The notes beneath the pieces were generated by a model. That model did no database searches. It saw only the letters and a program-made list of their open reading frames with translations, and was not told the origin of the DNA. DNA of 64,000 nt from DATLGB01 sp038318085 (GTDB lineage Bacteria > Actinomycetota > Thermoleophilia > Solirubrobacterales > Solirubrobacteraceae), in contig JBBQBV010000001.1 in the NCBI GenBank assembly GCA_038318085.1, forward strand, positions 15,851 to 79,850, given 5' to 3'. Each line of letters begins with the position of its first letter. Positions within the stretch are counted from its first letter, which is position 1. Below are positions 49,631 through 58,618 of this stretch, piece by piece. The translations under genes were made by a program, and so were the position numbers.

Positions 49631-52089
49631 CCGCCCTCCTCCTCGTCGGTGTCGTCGGAGACGTCGACGCGCGCCGCGCGGCCCGCCGTGGTCCAGGTGC
49701 GCACCGCGTCGCCGACGAACAGCAGCGCGAAGAACGCGGCCGCGACCCAGTAGCCCGCCGGCAGCGCGCCCGCCACGAGCAGGATTACGCCCAGCACGAT
49801 CCGCCCGTCCCAGCCCAGCCCGAGAGCCGAGACGAGCGCCGGCGGCTCCGTCCCGTGGTGGCGCAGCCGGTAGACGAGGTCGTACTCGCGAAAGCACACC
49901 GCGCACAGCAGCGCGAAGGCGGCGGGCACGGCCAGGCGCCCGTCCAGCGTCGCCAGCCAGGTGATGGTCGCGAACTCCGCCGCGCGCAGGGCGGGCGGGA
50001 CCAGCCAGCGCAGGCGGTCGACATGGGGGCTGTGCGCCGACGCACCGCCCGTGAGGACGAGCCAGGCGACGACCAGGACGGCGCCGACGTGCGACGTCCG
50101 GTCGCCGTTGACGACCAGGTTGACGAGCAGCGGCACCGCGCCGGCGCCGATCAGCGCGATCGGCACGGCCGGGAGACCGATCCGCAGCCGCTTGGCGAGC
50201 GGCCCGTCGTCGCGGTAGAGCTCGATGCGGCCGCGCCCGCCGCCCGCCGGCGCCACCGCAGCCTGCGAGCGCAGCGCGCGCAGCAGCCGGCCGCCGAGGA
50301 TGTAGGCGGTGGCGAACCCGCCCCAGCTCAGCAGCACGATGAACGTCACCCGGGGGGTGAACAGCGCCGCCGACAGCGAGATCACGGCGAAGCGCTCGCC
50401 GATCGGGAACTGGATCATCTTCTTGACCCAGACGACGCGGCGGCGGCGCCCCAGCCGGCGCCACCAGCGCACGGCGCGGTGCAGCGGGCTCCGCGGGACC
50501 GGGGCGGGCCGCTCCTCGCGCGCGAGCGGCGCCGAGCGCAGCCACACCGGCGTGTTGAGGCCGAAGCCGTCGCCGGGGACGTCGAGCGGGGCGTGGTCGA
50601 CGCCGCCGATGATCTCCTGCTGTACCGCCGGATAGGAGAAGTCGACCGCGTGACGCGCGGTCTGCAGGGCGAGGCAGGCGCACGCGAGCACCCACACGTC
50701 GTCGCCGCTCTGGGTGGCGCCGAGCGCCAGGCCCGCGAATACGGCGTACTCCTTGGTGCGGTCGAAGATCGAGTCCAGCCACGCCCCGAACTTCGAGAAT
50801 CGCCGCGTGTAGCGGGCGAGCTGGCCGTCGACGCAATCGAAGGTGAACGCGAGCTGCAGCAGCACGGCGCCCGTGACCAGTCCCCAGCGCTCGCCCGTGG
50901 CAAAGCACGCTGCGGCCACGAAGCCCATGAGCACCGAGAAGACCGTGACCTGGTTCGGGGTCAGGCCCCGCCGGGCGCACCAGCGCGCGAGGTACTTCGA
51001 GTACGGGCTGACGAAGAACGTCGTGAAGAAGCCGTCGGACGCCTTGACCGCCGAGCGCAGCAGCTCGGCCTCCTCGTCGTGAGCGGCGATGCGCTCGCGC
51101 GCGGCGGCCACGGCCTCCGGCGACAGCGGCCGCGCCCAGAACAGGGAGCGCAAAAACGAGTTGCCGACCTGGGTGCCGTCGCGCACGAGCGCGACGAGCA
51201 ACAGCGCCGGGATCTCCTCGGCGGCGGCGACCATCTGCCGGGCCAGCTCCGCGCTGTCGGCCTCGTCGAGGTCCACGTTCGCCGGGTCCTGGCGGTTGAA
51301 CCGGTCCTCCAAGGACTCCTCGGCGTCGTCGGGCGCGAGGGCGGCGTCGGTCTCCGGGTCGGCCTCGGCCTCCCTGTCATCGGCGTCAAGCCCGGCGCGC
51401 TCGGCGTCCTGGCGGCGGATGCGGGCGACGGCGAGCCTCCACGAGCCGGCCTTGGCGACGTCGAGCTCGTAGCGCCAGGACTCGGGCGGCACGGCGCGCA
51501 GCGCCGCCAGCTCGCCGGCCAGCTCGGCGAGCCGCGCGCGGTCCACCGGGGCGACCTTGAGGACGCCCAGGAAGGTGTGGTTGGGGTCGGCGGTCGTGTG
51601 AAACGGCGAGGCGGCGCTGACCACGCGCCCGCGCCGCGTGCGCGTGCGGTAGCCGAACGGGCGGGCGATCTTGCCGGCCGTGGCGAGGATGCCCGTGGCG
51701 AGGCTGGGGTTGGCGAGCAGCCCGGCCAGCGCCTCGCGCTGGGTGACGATGTCGGCGTCGGCGACGACCATGCCGCCGCTGCCGCGGCCCGCGAGCGCGG
51801 CGACCACGCGCAGATCGCCGGCGGCGTCCTCGCTGACGTGGACGGTCGCGCCGAGGGCCTGGGCGCTGACGGCGGGATGGGCCCGGCGCACGACGACGTG
51901 CAGGTCGCGGACCCCGAGGGCGGCCAGCTGCCCGGCGAGCCGCGCCACGAGCGTCGTCTGTTCCCAGGCAAACGCGGCGGCCGGGCCGCCATCCGGGCCG
52001 CCCGGGGCGGTTGCGAACAGGACGCCGGTCAGCGCGCCCGCCGGTACGGTGGCGGGAGCGGGCAGCGGCTCGGTGACGGGGCTCGACAC
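49627..52089 (-). CDS. Fusion of nucleotidyltransferase-like, CDP-alcohol phosphotransferase and membrane (DUF5941-like) domains
   Basis: An 820-residue fusion. Residues 15-225 form a nucleotidyltransferase-like fold with GGMVVADADIV but no classic GxGxR loop, so it may be inactive. An acidic linker (240-285) leads to a canonical CDP-alcohol phosphotransferase motif, D418-x2-DG...AR...D-x3-D443, with all catalytic residues. Residues about 560-800 are a further polytopic membrane domain of unknown role, similar to the DUF5941-type architecture known in Streptomyces. GTG 52089 has TAGCCT 8 nt upstream, overlapping the previous stop. Confidence 0.82.
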   Translation of the reverse strand: MSSPVTEPLPAPATVPAGALTGVLFATAPGGPDGGPAAAFAWEQTTLVARLAGQLAALGVRDLHVVVRRAHPAVSAQALGATVHVSEDAAGDLRVVAALAGRGSGGMVVADADIVTQREALAGLLANPSLATGILATAGKIARPFGYRTRTRRGRVVSAASPFHTTADPNHTFLGVLKVAPVDRARLAELAGELAALRAVPPESWRYELDVAKAGSWRLAVARIRRQDAERAGLDADDREAEADPETDAALAPDDAEESLEDRFNRQDPANVDLDEADSAELARQMVAAAEEIPALLLVALVRDGTQVGNSFLRSLFWARPLSPEAVAAARERIAAHDEEAELLRSAVKASDGFFTTFFVSPYSKYLARWCARRGLTPNQVTVFSVLMGFVAAACFATGERWGLVTGAVLLQLAFTFDCVDGQLARYTRRFSKFGAWLDSIFDRTKEYAVFAGLALGATQSGDDVWVLACACLALQTARHAVDFSYPAVQQEIIGGVDHAPLDVPGDGFGLNTPVWLRSAPLAREERPAPVPRSPLHRAVRWWRRLGRRRRVVWVKKMIQFPIGERFAVISLSAALFTPRVTFIVLLSWGGFATAYILGGRLLRALRSQAAVAPAGGGRGRIELYRDDGPLAKRLRIGLPAVPIALIGAGAVPLLVNLVVNGDRTSHVGAVLVVAWLVLTGGASAHSPHVDRLRWLVPPALRAAEFATITWLATLDGRLAVPAAFALLCAVCFREYDLVYRLRHHGTEPPALVSALGLGWDGRIVLGVILLVAGALPAGYWVAAAFFALLFVGDAVRTWTTAGRAARVDVSDDTDEEEGG

Positions 52090-52100
52090 GGCGGCAGAGG

Positions 52101-53867
52101 CTATAGGCGTGTCAGGAGCGCCTCCCAGCGCTCCGCGACCGGGGCGAGGTCGAAGCGCCGTGCCTTCTCCAGCGCCGCCGCACCGTATCGCCGCCGCCGC
52201 TCCGGATCCTCCACGAGCCCGAGCAGCGCGGCGCCGAGCCCCGCGACGTCCCCGTTGTCGACCAGGAGCCCGTCGACCCCGGGGGAGATGATCTCGCTGG
52301 GCCCGCGCGGGCAGTCGAAGCTGACGACCGGCACGCCCTTGCTCATCGCCTCCACGAGCACCATCCCGAAGCCCTCGAAGCGCGAGGGGAGCACGAACAA
52401 CGACGCCTGCGCGAGGGCCTCTCCCAGCCGGTGGGCCTGACCCATCAAGAAGACGTTGTCGTGCAGCCCGTGCTCGACGATCAGCCGGCGCAGGCGCTCG
52501 CGCGCGGGGCCCGCCCCGTAGATGCGCAGCTGCCAGTCCGGGTGGGCGGCGGCGACCGGCGCGAACGCCGGGATGAGCCGGTCAAAGCCCTTCTGGGAGT
52601 TCAGCCGCCCGGCCGCCGCGACGACCGTGGCGTCCAGCGCCGAGCGGCCGCCTCCCAGGCGCGGGACCGCGTTGGGGATGAGCTCCACGACCGGCGCCGT
52701 CCCCGCGTAGTCGCGCCGGTCGCCCTCCGTGAGTACTGCGAGCGCGTCGAGCCCGCCGTAGCCGCGCCGGATGTCGCGCGCCAGTGCGGGCCGGTGGGCT
52801 CCGAAGTTGAGGTGCTCCTGCCCGATGACCGTCAGTCCCGGGCCGGCGGCGCGGGCGGCGAGGAGGTTGAAGGCCGGCCGTGTGGTGATCAGCGTCCCGC
52901 GCATCGTGCGCAGGCGGCGCAGCAGCGCCAGGTCCGTGCGCAGGCGGCTCCAGGGGAACGCGTAGTCGTCGGGGTGGATCAGCAGGCTCGGCAGCCCGCG
53001 TCGGCGCCCGCCCCGCTCGTCGACGACGTCGGTGACGGCGACGCCGTCCGGGAACTGAAAGAAGGGCGTGTCGCGGCGGCGGACGAGGCTGACCAGCTCG
53101 ACCTCGTGGTGGGCGGCCAGGCCCTCGACGAGGTTGAGCGTCGTGCGGATGGTGCCGCCCATGCCGTAGGCGTGCAGGAGCAGGACGTGGACGCGCTCGG
53201 GCCCCGCGGGTGCCGGGCGCGGACGCACGCAGCGCAGCGCGAGCCGGTGCACGGCGACGGCGAGCCGGCCGAGCCGCCGCCGGCGGCGGGACTCCGAGGG
53301 CTCGTCGGGGTCGGGCCGCTCGGCCTCGTCCGGCGGGTCCCCGACGCGCACCGAGAGGTTGTTCTCCCGCGTGAAGTACGGCTGGGCGCGGCCGTGGGCG
53401 GGCAGGACGACGGCCGTGCGCTTGTCCGGAACGCCGTCGAGGTGGCGGCCCGCGCGGCGACCGCCGACGCGCAGGTCCCAGACGCCGTCGGCGAGGCCGG
53501 TCAGGTCCAGGCGGCCGTTGGTGTGCGGATCGAGCACCTCGGCGCCGTCGGACCGCCGCCGCGCCGTCACCGGGCCGTCGGGCTGGGCGCTCAGCAGCAG
53601 GTCGGAGCCGTCGAGGGCGATCCGGCGCACTTCGGCGTGCGGCGGGAGCGGGCGCGCCGCGACCGCCAGCCGCCCCGCCGCGCTGCGGTACGGGCGCAGG
53701 CGCATGAGCCCGTCACCACGGGGGACGACCACGGGGCCGGGCAGCGCGACGTCGGAGCCCACGACGACGTCGAGCTCGCCGTCGGCCGTCGCCAGCGGGA
53801 CCTCGAACGCCGCTCCGTCGGCATCGAGCACGCGCAACCAGCGCCCGTCGAGGATCTCGACACGCAC
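52101..53867 (-). CDS. GT4-family glycosyltransferase with N-terminal extension
   Basis: A 588-residue protein. Residues 1-150 are beta-rich with no recognised fold, then a basic Arg-rich linker (about 190-215) and a GT-B GT4 domain: LLLHAYGMGGTIRTTLNLVEGLA, VVAAAGRLNSQKGFDRLI (about residue 415), and the E-x7-E donor motif in PSRFEGFGMVLVEAMSKG. It probably adds sugar to a lipid or wall polymer. GTG 53867 is preferred over ATG 53894 because TACGCT ends 6 nt upstream and ATG 53894 would overlap the start of the divergent gene. First gene of the operon. Confidence 0.85.
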   Translation of the reverse strand: MRVEILDGRWLRVLDADGAAFEVPLATADGELDVVVGSDVALPGPVVVPRGDGLMRLRPYRSAAGRLAVAARPLPPHAEVRRIALDGSDLLLSAQPDGPVTARRRSDGAEVLDPHTNGRLDLTGLADGVWDLRVGGRRAGRHLDGVPDKRTAVVLPAHGRAQPYFTRENNLSVRVGDPPDEAERPDPDEPSESRRRRRLGRLAVAVHRLALRCVRPRPAPAGPERVHVLLLHAYGMGGTIRTTLNLVEGLAAHHEVELVSLVRRRDTPFFQFPDGVAVTDVVDERGGRRRGLPSLLIHPDDYAFPWSRLRTDLALLRRLRTMRGTLITTRPAFNLLAARAAGPGLTVIGQEHLNFGAHRPALARDIRRGYGGLDALAVLTEGDRRDYAGTAPVVELIPNAVPRLGGGRSALDATVVAAAGRLNSQKGFDRLIPAFAPVAAAHPDWQLRIYGAGPARERLRRLIVEHGLHDNVFLMGQAHRLGEALAQASLFVLPSRFEGFGMVLVEAMSKGVPVVSFDCPRGPSEIISPGVDGLLVDNGDVAGLGAALLGLVEDPERRRRYGAAALEKARRFDLAPVAERWEALLTRL

Positions 53868-53872
53868 GGCGA

Positions 53873-53883
53873 TAGCGTATCTG
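53873..53883. promoter_or_regulatory. divergent -10 elements, GT4 operon / methyltransferase
   Basis: The self-complementary-like TAGCGTA region reads TACGCT on the minus strand (53879-53874), 6 nt before GTG 53867, and TATCTG on the plus strand (53878-53883), 9 nt before ATG 53893. Both operons would be leaderless and share the same polymerase site. Confidence 0.5.
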
Positions 53884-53892
53884 CGCCCAGAC

Positions 53893-54678
53893 ATGTTCTA
53901 CCTCGACTTCCTCGCCGCGCTGCAGCGCACGCTCGACCCGCCGACCTACCTGGAGATCGGCGTGCGCCACGGCGACAGCCTCGCGCTCGCACCGCGCGCC
54001 GCGATCGGCGTCGACCCCAAGCCGCGCGTGAGGACCGAGCTGGGAGAGGGCGCGCGCATCTACCGGCAGACCAGCGACGACTTCTTCGCGCGCGCCAGGC
54101 CCCTGCGCCACTTCGATCGCCGCGCCGTGACCCTGTCGTTCATCGACGGCCTGCACCTTGCTGAAAGCGCGCTGCGCGACTTCATCAACGTCGAGCGGCT
54201 GTCGCGCTGGTTCAGCGTCGTGGTCTTCGACGACGTCTTCCCCCGCGAGGCCGAGTGGGCGGCCCGCGACCGCGAGACGCGCGCCTGGACCGGCGACGTC
54301 TACAAGGTCATGCAGGTGCTCCAGAAGTACCGCCCGGACCTCCCGATGCTCAAGGTCGACACGGAGCCCTCCGGGCTGCTGCTCGTGTTCGGCCTCAACC
54401 GCGAGAGCACCGTCCTCGCTGACCACTACGACGAGATCGTCGCGGACATCGTCCAGCCGGACCCGCAGGACGTCCCGGCCGCCGTGCTCGAGCGCCACGG
54501 CGCCGTCGACCCCCAGACCGTGCTCGACAACGACGCCGTCTGGCGCGTCCTGCGCCGGGCCCGCGGCGCGTCGCTTCAGCGCGAGGAGGGCGTCAAGAAC
54601 CTGCGCAAGCTGCTGCGCCGGGACTTCGGCGACCTCAGCGGCCTCCCGCGCCGCGCGCGCCTCGGCTGGCGCGTCTGA
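53893..54678 (+). CDS. Class I SAM-dependent methyltransferase-like protein
   Basis: A 261-residue protein with the Methyltransf_24-like pattern: PPTYLEIGVRHGDSLALAP (motif I), IGVDPKPR (motif II), LSFIDGLHLAESALRDFI and VVVFDDVFPRE. This group is common in glycan clusters. Acceptor unknown. It is transcribed away from the GT4 operon and its 3' end overlaps the GT2 gene by 44 nt. Note that the frame continues far upstream as antisense of GT4. Confidence 0.8.
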   Translation: MFYLDFLAALQRTLDPPTYLEIGVRHGDSLALAPRAAIGVDPKPRVRTELGEGARIYRQTSDDFFARARPLRHFDRRAVTLSFIDGLHLAESALRDFINVERLSRWFSVVVFDDVFPREAEWAARDRETRAWTGDVYKVMQVLQKYRPDLPMLKVDTEPSGLLLVFGLNRESTVLADHYDEIVADIVQPDPQDVPAAVLERHGAVDPQTVLDNDAVWRVLRRARGASLQREEGVKNLRKLLRRDFGDLSGLPRRARLGWRV

Positions 54679-56218
54679 GCGCCCGCGCCAGGCCCGGCGC
54701 GCGGCCCGAGAGGTGACGGCGCGCCCACGACGGGCCCTGCAGGGCGCCGTCCGCGCCCACGGCGAAGGTCAGCGGCGCGCGGCGCGTCTCGCTGCCGTCG
54801 GGCAGGACCCGCTTGACGGTCATGGCCGTGCCGTGAAAGCCGCCGATGCGCACGGGCACCACGAGCTGCCACTCGCCGCTCGCCAGCGGTAGGCCGACGG
54901 CGGCCGTCGCCGCCTTCAGGCGCGCGGCGGCGACGACGACGGGGGTGACCAGGCCCGCATCGCCCTCGTCGAGGCGCACCCGGCCCTCGACGGGGAGCAG
55001 GTGCTCGGTCTGGTCTGCCACGGAGCGCACGAGCGCCTGCGCATGGCCGCGCGGGACCGACTTGGTCGCGTCGAGGTCCGCGTCGGCGAGCCGCTCGCGC
55101 AGCGCCTTCGGCGGCTCCCACAGCAGGCGGTCGCCGTCGCGGCGGTACACGAGCCGCGCCCCCTCGCCGCGCAGGCGGCCCTCGAGGGCGACCTCGACGC
55201 CACCGGGGACGTCGCGCAGCTCCGTCACCCGGACGCGCGCTCGCAGGCCCGCCTCGAACTCCGCCAGCGCGTAGATGCCCTCGAGGTCGTCGGCGCGCAC
55301 GAGGTGCGAGCGCATCCGCAGGCCGAAGGGCAGGAAGCGGTCGACCTCGGGCGCGAAGCGCTCGAGTGTGACCCGGCGCACCGCGTCGTAGATCTCGCGG
55401 TTGTAGTCGCGGTCGCGGCGCACAAAGACGGCGCCGTCCATGCGGCCGAGCGCCTTGGCGCGATACCAGTGCGCGAGCAGACGATCGCGTTCGCGCCCAG
55501 GCGCGGTGTTGGCCTCGACGATGTCGAGCACCTCGCGCAGGTTGTCGTAGTAGCCGACCGGCTCCATCCGGTTCCAGGAGGCGTTGGTCTCCTTGCCGCG
55601 CAGGACCCAGTGGTAGCAGCTGTAGTCGGCCAGGATCGAGATCCGGTCGCCGGCCGCGAAGTACGCCCGCATCACGAAGACGTGGTCCTCCAGGCGGCGG
55701 CGGCCCTCGGGGAAGCGGATGCCGTGCTCGGCCAGGAAGGCGCGACGGAAGAGCTTGTGCGGGGAGAGCAGCCGGACCAGTGGCTCCCAGGCCAGCGAGA
55801 CGCGGCTGCGGTTGGCCTCGAAGAGCTCGCGGGCGACGAACTTGCCGTGGCCGACGACCTTTCCCATGACGACGTCGGCGCCGTCGGCGACGGCGCGGTC
55901 GTACAGGCGCTCGAGCGCCTCGGTCCCCAGCCAGTCGTCGTTGTCGACGTAGTAGACGAACTCCCCGCGGGCCAGGTCGGTCCCGACGTTGCGCGGCCGC
56001 CCGGGCCAGCCCGAGTTGGGGATGTGCCGCACGCGCAGCACGGCGTGCTCGGCGGCGAGGGCGTCGAGGCGCTCGCCGGTGCCGTCCGTGGAGCCGTCGT
56101 CGACGAAGATCGCCTCGTAGGCGTCCGCCGGCAGGGACTGCGCGAGAAGGGAGCGCACGAGGTCGTTTAGGTTGGGCCCCGGGTTGTAGACCGGGACCAC
56201 GACGCTGACCTTGATCAC
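54635..56218 (-). CDS. GT2-family glycosyltransferase with C-terminal extension
   Basis: A 527-residue protein: a GT-A domain (VSVVVPVYNPGPNLNDLV, FVDDGSTDGT, YYVDNDDWLG with the DxD-like motif, GRRRLEDHVFVMRAYF) in residues 1-260, then a helical and a beta-rich C-terminal region of about 260 residues like those of TagF/CDP-glycerol-type and capsule enzymes, though no motif confirms that. GTG 56218 overlaps the stop of the CorC-like gene (GTGA). Confidence 0.85.
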   Translation of the reverse strand: MIKVSVVVPVYNPGPNLNDLVRSLLAQSLPADAYEAIFVDDGSTDGTGERLDALAAEHAVLRVRHIPNSGWPGRPRNVGTDLARGEFVYYVDNDDWLGTEALERLYDRAVADGADVVMGKVVGHGKFVARELFEANRSRVSLAWEPLVRLLSPHKLFRRAFLAEHGIRFPEGRRRLEDHVFVMRAYFAAGDRISILADYSCYHWVLRGKETNASWNRMEPVGYYDNLREVLDIVEANTAPGRERDRLLAHWYRAKALGRMDGAVFVRRDRDYNREIYDAVRRVTLERFAPEVDRFLPFGLRMRSHLVRADDLEGIYALAEFEAGLRARVRVTELRDVPGGVEVALEGRLRGEGARLVYRRDGDRLLWEPPKALRERLADADLDATKSVPRGHAQALVRSVADQTEHLLPVEGRVRLDEGDAGLVTPVVVAAARLKAATAAVGLPLASGEWQLVVPVRIGGFHGTAMTVKRVLPDGSETRRAPLTFAVGADGALQGPSWARRHLSGRAPGLARALRRASRGARGAGGR

Positions 56219-57504
56219 GGCGTCGCCGGGCCCGGTCTGGAGATGTGCACGGACTCGACGCGGTTCTCGCTGACCGTGTCCACCGCGACGCGGTGCTCCC
56301 CGCCGTCGACGACGTCGCCCCGGCGCGGCAGGCGCCCGAGGCGGTCGAACACCCAGCCGCCCACGGAGACGACGCCTTCCGACGGCGGCAGGTGGATGTC
56401 GTGGTCGTCGGCGAGGTCATCCAGCGGGACGTCGCCGCGCGCGTACAGCGCGCCGTCGGGCAGGTACCGCACGGCCGCGACGGCCGGGTCGGTCTCGTCG
56501 GTGATCTCGCCGACGACCTCCTCGACGATGTCCTCGACGGTGACGATGCCGGCCGTGCGCCCGTACTCGTCTACGACCACGGCCATCGAGGCCCGCACGC
56601 GCTGCAGGTCGGCCAGCAGGTCGTCCAGCCGGCGCGTCTCGGGCACCACCGGCGCCGGACGGGCCAGGTCGCGGGGCAGGACGTCCTCCGCGCGCCGGAG
56701 CGCGCGGATCAGGTCGTTGACGTGCACCGACCCCACCGGCGAGCCGTCGCGGTCGCGCACGAGCAGGCGCGTGTGGCCGGTCTCCAGACAGCGGTCGAGG
56801 GCGACCTCGAGCGGCTCGTCGGTGCGCACCGCGACGACGGCCGGCATCGGCGTCATGACCCGCTGCGCTTCGAGCTCAGACAGCCGGAACACGCCCGAAA
56901 GCATCTCCGCCTCGTCTCGCGCGAGCCCGCCGCCGGCCAGCGACGCGGCGATCAGCTGCTTGACGTCCTGCGGGGTCGCCCCGGCCTCGGCGACGCCCTG
57001 CTTGACGCCGAGGGGTCCCAGCAGCGCGTTCGACGCGGCGTCGAGGGCGCCGATCGCGGGGCCGAAGACCTTCGCGAAGCCGGCGAGCGGGAGGGCGACG
57101 CGGCGCGCGACCTCCTCGGCGTTGGCGATGGCGAACAGCTTCGGGACCTGCTCACCGACCGTGATGTGCGCCGCGGTGGAGAGCGCGTAGGCAAAGAACA
57201 GGGCGATCGCGACCGCGAGGCCGTGCGAGGCGACCCCGCCCAGCAGCGGGTCGGCGAGCGCGGCGACGGCCGGCTCGGCGAGGAAGCCGATGCCCAGCGA
57301 GGCGAGGGTGATGCCGAACTGGCAGGCCGCGAGGTAGTGCGAGATCTCCTCGAGGTGCTTGGTCGCGACGCGCGCGCCGCGATGCTCGGCGGCGAGGTGC
57401 TCGAGCCGGGCCCGGTTGGCGCGGACGTAGGCGAACTCCGCCGCGACGAAGAAGCCGTTGACCAGCACGAGCAGCGCCATGCCGGCCAGCAGAAGGACGG
57501 GCAT
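56215..57504 (-). CDS. CorC/HlyC-type protein with CNNM and CBS domains
   Basis: A 429-residue membrane protein: CNNM-type domain (residues about 1-200 with LLLAGMALLVLVNGFFVAAEFAYVRANRARLEHL and four membrane segments), two CBS domains (RVMTPMPAVVAVRTDEP, VDEYGRTAGIVTVEDIVEEVVGEI) and a C-terminal CorC/HlyC transporter-associated domain. Such proteins are linked to Mg/Co ion efflux. ATG 57504 has TACGAT 8 nt upstream. It is probably co-transcribed with the GT2 gene. Confidence 0.92.
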   Translation of the reverse strand: MPVLLLAGMALLVLVNGFFVAAEFAYVRANRARLEHLAAEHRGARVATKHLEEISHYLAACQFGITLASLGIGFLAEPAVAALADPLLGGVASHGLAVAIALFFAYALSTAAHITVGEQVPKLFAIANAEEVARRVALPLAGFAKVFGPAIGALDAASNALLGPLGVKQGVAEAGATPQDVKQLIAASLAGGGLARDEAEMLSGVFRLSELEAQRVMTPMPAVVAVRTDEPLEVALDRCLETGHTRLLVRDRDGSPVGSVHVNDLIRALRRAEDVLPRDLARPAPVVPETRRLDDLLADLQRVRASMAVVVDEYGRTAGIVTVEDIVEEVVGEITDETDPAVAAVRYLPDGALYARGDVPLDDLADDHDIHLPPSEGVVSVGGWVFDRLGRLPRRGDVVDGGEHRVAVDTVSENRVESVHISRPGPATP

Positions 57505-57512
57505 CTGTACCG

Positions 57513-57522
57513 ATCGTAGTCT
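57513..57522. promoter_or_regulatory. overlapping divergent -10 elements, CorC-like / glycosyltransferase
   Basis: On the minus strand TACGAT (57518-57513) ends 8 nt before ATG 57504; on the plus strand TAGTCT (57517-57522) ends 7 nt before GTG 57530. The hexamers overlap by two bases. It is the clearest divergent leaderless pair in the window. Confidence 0.65.
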
Positions 57523-57529
57523 GCGACCC

Positions 57530-58618
57530 GTGCCCAGCGTCCTGATTCTCAGCGCCTCGATCGGGGCCGGCCACGACCTCCCGGCCCAGCTGCTCGCCGA
57601 CGCCCTCGTCGCGCGCGGGCTGCGGGCCGAGGTCGCCGACGGCCTGGCGGCCATGGGGCCCGTCGTCGAGCGGACGATCAGAAGCGGCACGGTCTTTGAC
57701 TCCGACCTGCGCAACCGGCTCTTCGACGTCCAGCACTTCCTCGGCCTGCGGCTCGCTCCGACGCGGCACCTCGCCGGGCGGCTGATCCAGACGGCGGGCG
57801 GCCCGTCGCTGCTGCGCCTGCTGGCCGACCGCGCGCCCGACGCCGTCGTCTCCACCTGGCCGGGGGTGACCGAGCCGCTCGGCCGCCTGCGCCAGGCCGG
57901 GCGCCTCCGCGTCCCGGTGGTCGCGGCCATCACGGATCTTGCTGCGATGCACTGGTGGTCGCATCCGGGAGTGGACCTGCACTTAGTCACGCACCCCGAG
58001 GCGATCGCCGAGGTGCGCGCCGTCGCCGGCCCGGGCGCGGACGTCGTGGCGGTGCGCGGCTTCAACTCGACCGGCTTCGACGCGCCGCCCGCGCGCGCCG
58101 CGGCGCGCGCGGCGCTCGGGCTGCCGGCCGCCGGCGCGGTCGTGCTCGTCTCCGGCGGCGGCTGGGGGGTGGGGGACGTCGAGGGCGCCGTTCAGACGGC
58201 GCTCGAGACCGACCCGGCGGCCACGGTGCCCGTGCTGTGCGGCACCAACGATGCGCTGCGGGCCCGCCTGCCGGACGACCCGCGCGTCCGGCCCTTCGGC
58301 TTCACCGACCGGATGCCGGAGCTGATGGCGGCCGCCGACGTGCTCGTGCACTCCACGGCCGGGCTGACGGTGCTCGAGGCGCTCGTCTGCGGCTGCCGCG
58401 TCATCTCCTACGGCTGGGGCCGGGGCCACATCCGGGTCAACAACGAGGCCTACCGGCGCTCCGGGCTCGCCGCGGTCGCCGGGGACCGCGAGCAGCTGCG
58501 CCTCGAGCTGCGCGCGGCGCTGGACGCTCCGGCCGAGCCCGACGCCTCATGGTTCGACCTGCCGGCGGCCGCCGACGTCATGCTCGGGCGCTTCGCCGCG
58601 CTCCAGCAGCCCGGCTGA
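57530..58618 (+). CDS. MGDG-synthase/MurG-like glycosyltransferase
   Basis: A 362-residue GT-B protein: the N-terminus VLILSASIGAGHDLPAQLLADAL is the GAGH motif of monogalactosyldiacylglycerol synthases, and the donor half includes VVLVSGGGWGVGDVEGAVQ, GFTDRMPELMAAADVLVHSTAGLTVLEAL and the final GHIRVNN. It probably glycosylates a lipid at the cytoplasmic face. GTG 57530 is supported by its -10. Its last 72 nt overlap the DMT-like gene. Confidence 0.85.
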   Translation: MPSVLILSASIGAGHDLPAQLLADALVARGLRAEVADGLAAMGPVVERTIRSGTVFDSDLRNRLFDVQHFLGLRLAPTRHLAGRLIQTAGGPSLLRLLADRAPDAVVSTWPGVTEPLGRLRQAGRLRVPVVAAITDLAAMHWWSHPGVDLHLVTHPEAIAEVRAVAGPGADVVAVRGFNSTGFDAPPARAAARAALGLPAAGAVVLVSGGGWGVGDVEGAVQTALETDPAATVPVLCGTNDALRARLPDDPRVRPFGFTDRMPELMAAADVLVHSTAGLTVLEALVCGCRVISYGWGRGHIRVNNEAYRRSGLAAVAGDREQLRLELRAALDAPAEPDASWFDLPAAADVMLGRFAALQQPG

